A DNA stretch of 5,437 bases. It comes from Opitutales bacterium (GTDB lineage: Bacteria > Verrucomicrobiota > Verrucomicrobiia > Opitutales > UBA2987). Numbering within the stretch: position 1 is the stretch's first letter; every line of letters starts with the position of its first letter. Under the pieces are notes generated by a model. It worked only from the letters and a program-made list of their open reading frames with translations, did not search any database and had not been told where the DNA came from. The position numbers and the translations under genes were made by a program. The stretch covers positions 1 through 5,437 of the forward strand of contig JAJFLT010000150.1 of the NCBI GenBank assembly GCA_021772555.1. The letters are read 5' to 3'. Below are positions 1 to 5,437 of this stretch, in pieces.

Positions 1-519
1 GAGGCCTTTAACACTTCCGGAGGTCTGGGTACGCTTTGCGAAACGTTGGACGGCAAGGTAAGGAAACTTAACTATAAAACCGTTCGTTATCAAGGACATC
101 AGTATCTCATGCGTTTCCTGATCGAAAGCCTCAAGTTGGGTTCGAGAAGGGAAATACTGAAGGATATTCTGGAAAAAGCGATTCCCATTACCCTGCAGGA
201 TGTGGTGCTGACTTTTTGCACGGTCAGCGGGCATGCCAATGGCCAGCTTTTGCAGGTCAGCGATGCCAGAAAGATTTATAACCGCAAGGTGCATGGAGAA
301 CATTGGAGCTCCATCCAGATAACGACAGCGGCTGGAATCTGCGCGGTGGTCGATTTGCAGGCCGAGGGGCGGCTCGCCCCGACCGGCTTTATTCGGCAGG
401 AGTCCGTGTCTCTATCCGATTTTCTGAACAATCGATTCGGTCGTTATTTTTGCACCGAAGGTGGAAAACAGGAACCCTCCGTGGCCATCGAACCGGTTAA
501 AGATATATTTTCGGCATGA
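1..519 (+). CDS. Saccharopine dehydrogenase-family protein, C-terminal part (lysine catabolism); 5' end outside window
   Basis: The reading frame is open from base 1 to a TGA at 517-519, giving the last 172 residues of a longer protein. An internal TTG at 46 is not the start, because conserved sequence lies upstream of it. Visible family landmarks are EAFNTSGG at visible residues 1-8, LNYKTVRYQGH at 23-33, ITTAAGICA at about 107-115, FIRQE at about 130 and NRFGRYF at about 144-150. These are typical of the C-terminal domain of bacterial saccharopine dehydrogenase / lysine 6-dehydrogenase proteins. The NAD(P)-binding Rossmann half would lie upstream. Saccharopine dehydrogenase oxidises saccharopine to alpha-aminoadipate semialdehyde plus glutamate. 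Lysine 6-dehydrogenase, which shares the fold, makes the same semialdehyde directly from lysine. The next gene oxidises that semialdehyde, which supports either reading. The fragment cannot decide between them; the saccharopine-type enzyme is slightly favoured by resemblance. The protein should be cytoplasmic. Confidence 0.85.
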   Translation, partial: EAFNTSGGLGTLCETLDGKVRKLNYKTVRYQGHQYLMRFLIESLKLGSRREILKDILEKAIPITLQDVVLTFCTVSGHANGQLLQVSDARKIYNRKVHGEHWSSIQITTAAGICAVVDLQAEGRLAPTGFIRQESVSLSDFLNNRFGRYFCTEGGKQEPSVAIEPVKDIFSA

Positions 520-2063
520 ACAATAATTGGTACGACAAATTAGGTTTTAGCGCCCTGGGGGCCATTGATAATCTGCCCGGTCATTTGGTGGGCGGTGAGT
601 CCCAACCTGGGCGCGGAGGCGTTATCGAAGTGGCTTCTCCCATCGACGGCGAAGTTATTGCCCGGGTGGGTTCCTGTTCTCCAGACGATGTGGAGGAAAC
701 AGTTCGCCGGGCGCAAGCGGCGTTCAGAAAATTCCGTTTAATACCGGCGCCTCGCAGGGGTGAGTTGGTCCGGCGAATTGGCATGATTCTTCGCCGGCAT
801 AAGGAAGCCTTGGCCGAAGTGGTCACCCTGGAAGCTGGGAAAATCATTTCCGAGGCCCGCGGCGAAGTGCAGGAAATGATCGATATATGCGATTTTGCGG
901 TGGGTCTTTCCCGGCAGCTTTACGGGTTGACCATCGCCAGTGAGCGACCCGGCCATCGGCTCATGGAACAATGGCACCCGCTCGGCCCCATCGGGGTGAT
1001 CACAGCATTCAATTTCCCTGTCGCCGTTTGGGCCTGGAATGCCTGCATCGCTTTGGTGTGCGGAGATCCAGTCGTTTGGAAACCCTCCGAAAAGACGCCC
1101 CTGTGCGCACTTGCCTGTCACTTGCTGGCCAACAAGGCGCTGGCCGAGATGCCCGATTTGCCCCAGGATTTGTTGTCCGTGACGATTGGCCTGGCCGACA
1201 CGGGCAAGGCCATCGCATCCAATGCCGGGCTGCCCCTGGTTTCGGCTACCGGTTCTGTTCCCATGGGCCGAGCCGTGGGGCAAACCGTGAGCGCCCGGTT
1301 GGGCCGCTCCCTCCTCGAACTGGGCGGCAATAACGGCATGATCTTAACGCCTTCAGCTGATTTGGAAATGGCTTTGCGGGCCATCGTTTTCGCAGCCGTG
1401 GGAACCTGTGGGCAGAGGTGCACAACCCTCCGGCGACTCATCGTCCACCGGTCGATTGCCCCCGCTTTAACCGAGAGACTGAAAAAATCTTATGCCAGCC
1501 TTTCCATCGGAAATCCGGCCGACGAAGGAGTATTGGTGGGGCCGCTCATCGACGAGGCGGCCTGGAATCAAATGCAGGCAGCTTTACAATCCGCTCGCGC
1601 CCAAGGTGGAAAGGTCCGGGGTGGCGAAAGGGTTTTGGAGGACGTACCAGCAAGCGGATTTTATGTGCGGCCCGCCCTTGTGGAAATCGCATCGGATGCC
1701 CCCATCTTGCAACAGGAGACCTTCGCCCCCATTTTATACATTCTCCCCTACGATGAGTTGGACGAAGCGGTGGAATTGCACAATGCGGTGCCCCAGGGAT
1801 TGGCCTCCGCTATTTTTACCGGTCGCATGAACGAGGCGGAGCTTTTCCTCTCGCCGGGCGGTTCCGATTGCGGAATCGCCAATGTCAACATCGGTACCTC
1901 CGGGGCCGAGATCGGGGGTGCTTTCGGCGGCGAAAAGGAGACCGGGGGCGGGCGAGAGTCCGGCAGCGACACCTGGAAAGCATACATGCGGCGACAGACC
2001 GCCACCATCAACTACAGTGGTGATTTGCCACTTGCCCAAGGCGTTAAGTTCGACCTTGATTGA
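516..2063 (+). CDS. Alpha-aminoadipate semialdehyde / piperideine-6-carboxylate dehydrogenase (ALDH7 family)
   Basis: A complete 515-residue aldehyde dehydrogenase, normal length for the family. The NAD-binding and active-site landmarks are all present: FNFP at 165-168 with oxyanion-hole Asn166, WKPSEKTP from 188 with Lys189, ELGGNN at 268-273 with general base Glu268, and GQRCTT at 299-304 with catalytic Cys302. ALDH7 (antiquitin, AmaB/Pcd-type) is indicated by GEVQE at 116-120 followed by a DICDFAVGLSR segment, by Arg301 next to the catalytic Cys, and by the C-terminal NVNIGTSGAEIGGAFGG (456 onward) and GGGRESGSD segments. The family oxidises alpha-aminoadipate semialdehyde, in equilibrium with piperideine-6-carboxylate, to 2-aminoadipate with NAD+. 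The ATG at 516 overlaps the upstream TGA as ATGA. No strong Shine-Dalgarno is visible, so translation is probably coupled to the preceding gene, which makes the substrate. An extra cysteine, Cys298, lies four residues before the catalytic one. The protein should be cytoplasmic. Confidence 0.95.
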   Translation: MNNNWYDKLGFSALGAIDNLPGHLVGGESQPGRGGVIEVASPIDGEVIARVGSCSPDDVEETVRRAQAAFRKFRLIPAPRRGELVRRIGMILRRHKEALAEVVTLEAGKIISEARGEVQEMIDICDFAVGLSRQLYGLTIASERPGHRLMEQWHPLGPIGVITAFNFPVAVWAWNACIALVCGDPVVWKPSEKTPLCALACHLLANKALAEMPDLPQDLLSVTIGLADTGKAIASNAGLPLVSATGSVPMGRAVGQTVSARLGRSLLELGGNNGMILTPSADLEMALRAIVFAAVGTCGQRCTTLRRLIVHRSIAPALTERLKKSYASLSIGNPADEGVLVGPLIDEAAWNQMQAALQSARAQGGKVRGGERVLEDVPASGFYVRPALVEIASDAPILQQETFAPILYILPYDELDEAVELHNAVPQGLASAIFTGRMNEAELFLSPGGSDCGIANVNIGTSGAEIGGAFGGEKETGGGRESGSDTWKAYMRRQTATINYSGDLPLAQGVKFDLD

Positions 2064-2080
2064 CGGGACCATCGTTTTCT

Positions 2081-4105
2081 ATGTTCCGCTACGTTTTTTT
2101 ATTTCTGATCTTATTGGAAATTTCTTTGGTTGGGTCGCTATCGGGAGCGGTCCGCAAAGTGGAGATAAATTCGCGTCAAATTCTCCTTGAGGGTCGCGGT
2201 TTCGGGTCGAGCGGACCCTATGAATTGCTGGAGGGTAGCGTCCTTTTCGGTTTTGATCCCGCCCATCCAGCCAATGACAGGATCGTCGATTTAAAACTCG
2301 CTCCCCGCAACACGGAGGACGAGGTCGAGGCGCGGGCCAATCTGGTGGTCCTCAAGCCAGCCGACCCCGACAGGGGAAACGGTATCGCCCTGGTCGAGGT
2401 TAGTAATCGCGGCGGCAAGTTTTCTCTCAGCTATTTCAACCGGGCTATGGATCGGGAACTGGTTGTCAACAATCCCGATTCGTTCGGCGACGGATTGCTC
2501 ATGCGCCAGGGTTTTACGATAGTGTGGGTGGGTTGGCAGGCGGACGTTCCCAGGGGCAAAGGGCTTCTCCGGCTGGAAACTCCTGTGGCCACGGATTTGA
2601 ATGGCGAAACCATTACTGGTCTGGTCCGCAGCGACTGGACGGTGGACGAACCGGAGGACACCCTCCCTTTGAGCCACAGGGAGCATATTCATTACAAAGT
2701 AGATGATCCCGCGCATCCCGATAATGTGCTGACCGTGAGAGACGGCCGCGATGCCGAGAGGGTCGTCATCCTACGTGAAAAATGGCATTTCTCGAAAAAG
2801 AAGCAGGAGGCCGATGCCATCACTTTGGAAAACGGGTTCCAGGAGGGAAAAATTTACGAACTGGTTTACCGGACGCGCGACCCGTCCGTCATTGGTTTGG
2901 GGTTGGCCGCCATCCGCGATATCGTCTCCTATGCCAAGTATGATGAAAACAGCCTGTTTCCGGCTCGGCATGGTATCTCGGCCGGGGTTTCTCAAACGGG
3001 TCGTTTTTTGCGGCAGTTTCTTTACCACGGTTTCAATACCGATGAGGAGGGGAGAAAAGCCTACGATGGCATGATGATTATTACGGCAGGGGCCGGGCGG
3101 GGCAGTTTTAACCATCGTTTTGCCCAACCTTCGCGCGACGGGCATCGTTACTCCGCCTTTTTATACCCGACGGATATTTTTCCTTTTTCCAGCCAGACTC
3201 AATCGGATCCCGAAACCGGGCGGTCGGACGGATTGCTTGCGCATATGATGAATGAAAAATCCGTTCCCAAAGTTTTCTATGTCAATTCGGGTTATGAATA
3301 CTGGGGCCGGGCGGCCGCATTGATCCATACTTCAGTTGACGGTAAAAAGGATTTGGAGCCTCTGCCCAATGAACGAGTTTATCATTTGGCCAGTGGCCAG
3401 CATTTCGTGGCACCGTTTCCGCCCGAGGATAAGGCGGGCTTTACGAACGAGCGGTTTTTAAGGGGAAATCCTCTCGAGTATAAGGTGAATTACCGCTCTC
3501 TTCTCGTGCGCCTGGCGGATTGGGTCTCGAAGGATGATACGCCTCCAGCCAGCGCATTCCCACGGTTGGAGGATGCGACACTAACGGGTTTCAATGGATT
3601 CGATTTCCCCCATATTTCCGGTGTCGATTCACCTCAAAAGGCCCACAATGCCTACCGGGTGGATTACGGGCCGCGCTGGGATAGGGGCATCATCGATCAT
3701 CAGCCGCCGATTGTTGGATCATCTTATCCGGTCCTCGTTCCACAAGTGGATGCTTTCGGGAATGAGCTTGGAGGCATCCGCAATGTGGAGTTGCGGGTTC
3801 CCCTGGCTACTTATACTCCCTGGAGCCTACGTATCGGTTATGCGGGCGGAGCGGATGAAATGATCGATTTTTGGGGAAATGTTCTTCCCTTCCCCAAAAC
3901 GGTCGAAGAAAAAGCTAAAACCGGCGACCCTCGGCCGGCCATCAAATCTCTTTACCCAAACCGGAAAAAATATTTGGAAAAAGTCCGCACCGCAGCTGAA
4001 GATTTGGCGGCGCAGGGGTACCTTCTTCCTGAAGATCTCGATTACCTTGTGGCGAGGGCAGCAGATTATTGGAACTGGATTTTTGGAAGCCCGGATGGAC
4101 CATGA
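2081..4105 (+). CDS. Secreted alpha/beta-hydrolase-domain protein (Abhydrolase_10-like), substrate unknown
   Basis: A 674-residue protein from the ATG at 2081. I chose this start because it gives a compact signal peptide: MFR, then a hydrophobic stretch to about residue 20, then a small-residue SGA region where cleavage near residue 23 is plausible. A TTG at 2060 in the same frame overlaps the preceding stop as TTGA and would add seven residues. The mature N-terminus (GRGFGSSGPYELLEGSV, then a FDPAHPAN segment and EVSNRGGK) and the C-terminus (IKSLYPNRKKYLEKVRTAA) resemble the alpha/beta hydrolase domain family PF20091. The nucleophile motif is GVSQTGR with Ser304, and the likely catalytic histidine is His441 in HLASGQH. 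The catalytic acid was not assigned. Members are mostly uncharacterised hydrolases, so I give no substrate. It is probably periplasmic or exported, 17 bases after the ALDH stop, and it overlaps the thioesterase start by 4 bases. Confidence 0.85.
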   Translation: MFRYVFLFLILLEISLVGSLSGAVRKVEINSRQILLEGRGFGSSGPYELLEGSVLFGFDPAHPANDRIVDLKLAPRNTEDEVEARANLVVLKPADPDRGNGIALVEVSNRGGKFSLSYFNRAMDRELVVNNPDSFGDGLLMRQGFTIVWVGWQADVPRGKGLLRLETPVATDLNGETITGLVRSDWTVDEPEDTLPLSHREHIHYKVDDPAHPDNVLTVRDGRDAERVVILREKWHFSKKKQEADAITLENGFQEGKIYELVYRTRDPSVIGLGLAAIRDIVSYAKYDENSLFPARHGISAGVSQTGRFLRQFLYHGFNTDEEGRKAYDGMMIITAGAGRGSFNHRFAQPSRDGHRYSAFLYPTDIFPFSSQTQSDPETGRSDGLLAHMMNEKSVPKVFYVNSGYEYWGRAAALIHTSVDGKKDLEPLPNERVYHLASGQHFVAPFPPEDKAGFTNERFLRGNPLEYKVNYRSLLVRLADWVSKDDTPPASAFPRLEDATLTGFNGFDFPHISGVDSPQKAHNAYRVDYGPRWDRGIIDHQPPIVGSSYPVLVPQVDAFGNELGGIRNVELRVPLATYTPWSLRIGYAGGADEMIDFWGNVLPFPKTVEEKAKTGDPRPAIKSLYPNRKKYLEKVRTAAEDLAAQGYLLPEDLDYLVARAADYWNWIFGSPDGP

Positions 4106-4114
4106 ATCCCATCC
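4093..4114 (+). promoter_or_regulatory. Possible hairpin holding the thioesterase start codon and its Shine-Dalgarno-like site
   Basis: GGATGG at 4093-4098 can pair perfectly with CCATCC at 4109-4114, leaving a 10-base loop that contains the ATG at 4102. GGATGG is also the only purine-rich Shine-Dalgarno-like stretch near this start. If the hairpin forms, a ribosome finishing the hydrolase gene (stop 4103-4105) would open it, coupling the two translations. Six base pairs can occur by chance, so this is a hypothesis from pairing alone. Confidence 0.3.
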
Positions 4115-4857
4115 ACAGCCAACGTTACAAAGTCCGCAGCTATGAGTCCGATTCGAGGGGTGCGCTCAAGGCGGTCAGTTTATTGAATTACTTCGAAGAT
4201 GCCGCCGGTGAGCACGCCAATCTGCTCGGTGTCGGCGGGCGCGACCTGATGGCGAAAAAATTCAGTTGGGTGCTTTCCCGATTGCATTTGAAAGTGATCC
4301 GCTACCCGCATTGGGAAGACAGGGTCACGTTGCGAACCTGGGCCCATGGTTGGAAAAAGATATTCGCGATAAGAGAATTCGAGCTATCCGGCGAAAATAG
4401 CGAAATTTTTGCCGTGGCCACAACTTCATTCATCACCATCGACTTAGAACAGAAAAAACCGGTTAATGCGGAAACCATCCTTTCCGAATTTCCACTCCAT
4501 GCCGAGCGCGCGCTTCAGGATTCGCTCGGCCCAATGCCCAAATTAAAAGCCGATCTGCCTTATCTGGAGAAACCGTTTCTGGTGCGCTTGAACGACCTCG
4601 ACCTGAACCAGCATGTTAACAACGCCGTCTATGTGCAATGGGCTCTGGAAACCCTGCCCGATGAACTCGGCAAAGATTTCGGTCCCATGGAGATCGACGT
4701 CGCTTTTCGGGCCGAGACCACTTTCGGGGACAGGGTGTTAAGTCGTTCCCAGTATCATGACGATGAAGAAAATGAAAAGGGAAACTGGTTTCTACATCAG
4801 ATCATCAGTGAAAATGACAATCGGGAGCTGACCCGTCTGCGAACTTGCTGGCCGTGA
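4102..4857 (+). CDS. Acyl-ACP thioesterase (FatA/FatB-like, PF01643 type)
   Basis: A 251-residue protein from the ATG at 4102. An upstream TTG at 4069 would add 11 residues lying entirely inside the hydrolase gene, with no support from family conservation. The protein shows the double hot-dog layout. The N-terminal half (about 1-130) contains WVLSR at 56-60 and RYPHW at 67-71. The C-terminal half starts near 155 and contains NDLDLNQHVNNAVYVQWALE from 164. The catalytic residues described for plant FatB (Asp, Asn, His, Glu) map to Asp167, Asn169, His171 and Glu205. The Asp-to-Glu spacing of 38 residues matches my recollection of the plant enzyme. The family hydrolyses fatty acyl-ACP to free fatty acid plus ACP, in the cytoplasm. 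Length is normal for bacterial members. Its start overlaps the upstream stop as ATGA, so expression should be tied to the secreted hydrolase. Chain-length preference cannot be read from the sequence. Confidence 0.93.
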   Translation: MNPIHSQRYKVRSYESDSRGALKAVSLLNYFEDAAGEHANLLGVGGRDLMAKKFSWVLSRLHLKVIRYPHWEDRVTLRTWAHGWKKIFAIREFELSGENSEIFAVATTSFITIDLEQKKPVNAETILSEFPLHAERALQDSLGPMPKLKADLPYLEKPFLVRLNDLDLNQHVNNAVYVQWALETLPDELGKDFGPMEIDVAFRAETTFGDRVLSRSQYHDDEENEKGNWFLHQIISENDNRELTRLRTCWP

Positions 4858-4866
4858 TTTAAATCA
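4855..4866. other. 12-base palindrome joining the two convergent stop codons
   Basis: TGATTTAAATCA reads the same on both strands. It consists of the thioesterase TGA, a 6-base spacer TTTAAA, and the complement of the protease TGA. It is AT-rich and would have no loop, so it is a poor intrinsic terminator, although a run of six T follows at 4870-4875 on the + strand. No GC-rich terminator hairpin was found in or beside this junction. Confidence 0.5.
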
Positions 4867-5437
4867 GGATTTTTTCACCTCAAGGGCCCGTTCGATGGCG
4901 AAGAGAACATGCTCGGTATGGGCTCCGGTTTCGTCGCTCCCATCCGGCCGATTGCGTAGCCTCCTTTTGATCGAGTTGAGATTGAATAATGCCGCCGACT
5001 GCGATGGATAGTCATATTGTGAACCTCCGTCAGGTCCCGCTATGGCGATCAGGCGGTTGATATACTCCAATTGCAAATTTTGCCGCAAGGTATTGACTTC
5101 GCCCTCGGCATCGGCTTCGAAAACCGCATCGGTCAGATCGTCCAGGAACGCCATCAGGTCGTATTCATTTCCGTAGATCCGCGAATCCGTGATGCGGGCC
5201 AGAACATTGCGGTGAAGCAGGTGATTAAGGATATCATTTTGAATACTCTGAACTCGCCGATGGACCTTGGGGTCTTCGTTGTCACCGTAAAAATCGAAGC
5301 CGCGCCTTTGCATGGCGAGGTAGTTGTAGAGTCCCTCCGGAGTGGAAAAAGCCTCCGGTGAGAACACGTATTTCCTGAGCACATTAATAGCCCGTTTCTG
5401 ATCGTCCAGGCTGACCGGTGTGAAGGGTTGTTTGGCG
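4864..5437 (-). CDS. Zinc-dependent metalloprotease (DUF5117/DUF4953-like), C-terminal part; 5' end outside window
   Basis: The frame is open on the - strand from the window edge to a TGA at 4866-4864, giving about 190 residues. The apparent GTG start at 5382 is internal: in-frame codons continue to the edge and encode the family-like FTPVSLDDQKRAINVLRKYVF. This and the following helix-rich sequence resemble the region after the HExxH zinc site in large bacterial metalloproteases annotated as DUF5118-DUF5117-DUF4953. Matching features are the HRRVQSIQNDILNHLLHRNVLARI repeat-like helix, EYDLMAFLDDLTDAVF, NTLRQNLQLEYINRLIAI, and a terminal SIKRRL then HVLFAIERALE pair. The zinc site itself is outside the window, so activity cannot be judged. 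Such proteins are usually exported and about 800-900 residues long. It converges on the thioesterase gene, is not part of that operon, and has no evident functional link to it. The identification rests on remembered family resemblance. Confidence 0.75.
   Translation of the reverse strand, partial: AKQPFTPVSLDDQKRAINVLRKYVFSPEAFSTPEGLYNYLAMQRRGFDFYGDNEDPKVHRRVQSIQNDILNHLLHRNVLARITDSRIYGNEYDLMAFLDDLTDAVFEADAEGEVNTLRQNLQLEYINRLIAIAGPDGGSQYDYPSQSAALFNLNSIKRRLRNRPDGSDETGAHTEHVLFAIERALEVKKS

Noticed and set aside
491..515. Possible promoter or ribosome binding site before the ALDH gene (AACCGGTT palindrome and an AT-rich stretch)
   Set aside because: It lies within the end of the upstream coding sequence. 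No -35/-10 pair with good spacing or Shine-Dalgarno site could be made out.
738..1283. A 181-codon open frame on the - strand inside the ALDH gene
   Set aside because: It lies fully antisense to a highly conserved ALDH7 coding region, its translation resembles no family I know, and open antisense frames of this size are common in GC-rich genes.
2291..3145. Several 60-140 codon open frames on the - strand within the secreted hydrolase gene
   Set aside because: All are antisense to conserved coding sequence and look low-complexity or unfamiliar; treated as shadows.
4069..4101. TTG start giving the thioesterase 11 extra N-terminal residues
   Set aside because: The extension lies inside the hydrolase gene, and the ATG at 4102 gives a family-normal N-terminus with an ATGA overlap.
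5380..5382. GTG start for a stand-alone 172-residue protein on the - strand
   Set aside because: The same frame continues without a stop to the window edge and encodes sequence that fits the metalloprotease family, so the GTG codon is internal.

Overview
The window is densely coding, with no RNA gene, insertion sequence, CRISPR array or long intergenic stretch that I can support. Four genes lie head-to-tail on the + strand (1-4857). The end of a fifth gene on the - strand meets them convergently (4864 to the window edge). Base composition is moderately GC-rich (mid-50s percent by eye) and looks uniform, so there is no sign of a recently transferred island.

Region 1 (1-2063) is a lysine-degradation pair. 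The first gene is the C-terminal 172 residues of a saccharopine-dehydrogenase-fold enzyme. It overlaps by 4 bases (ATGA) a complete ALDH7-family enzyme, the alpha-aminoadipate semialdehyde / piperideine-6-carboxylate dehydrogenase. Together they would take saccharopine (or lysine directly, if the first enzyme is a lysine 6-dehydrogenase) to alpha-aminoadipate semialdehyde and then to 2-aminoadipate.

Region 2 (2081-4857) carries two enzymes not obviously linked to lysine. The first is a predicted exported, roughly 670-residue alpha/beta-hydrolase-domain protein with a GVSQTGR nucleophile motif. The second, again overlapping by ATGA, is a FatA/FatB-like acyl-ACP thioesterase with an intact D-x-N-x-H plus Glu catalytic set. 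Spacing of all four genes suggests a single transcript, but its promoter lies outside the window.

Region 3 (4864-5437, - strand) is the C-terminal 190 residues of what I read as a large zinc-dependent metalloprotease of the DUF5117/DUF4953 type. Only 6 bases (TTTAAA) separate its stop codon from the thioesterase stop.

The family mix fits a Gram-negative bacterium outside the well-studied Proteobacteria, possibly Verrucomicrobiota, Acidobacteriota or a Bacteroidota relative. This is an impression from family distribution, not a measurement. I do not see a convincing novel system. The most interesting points are the mixed operon, the secreted hydrolase of unknown substrate, and a possible start-codon hairpin that could couple thioesterase translation to the upstream gene.
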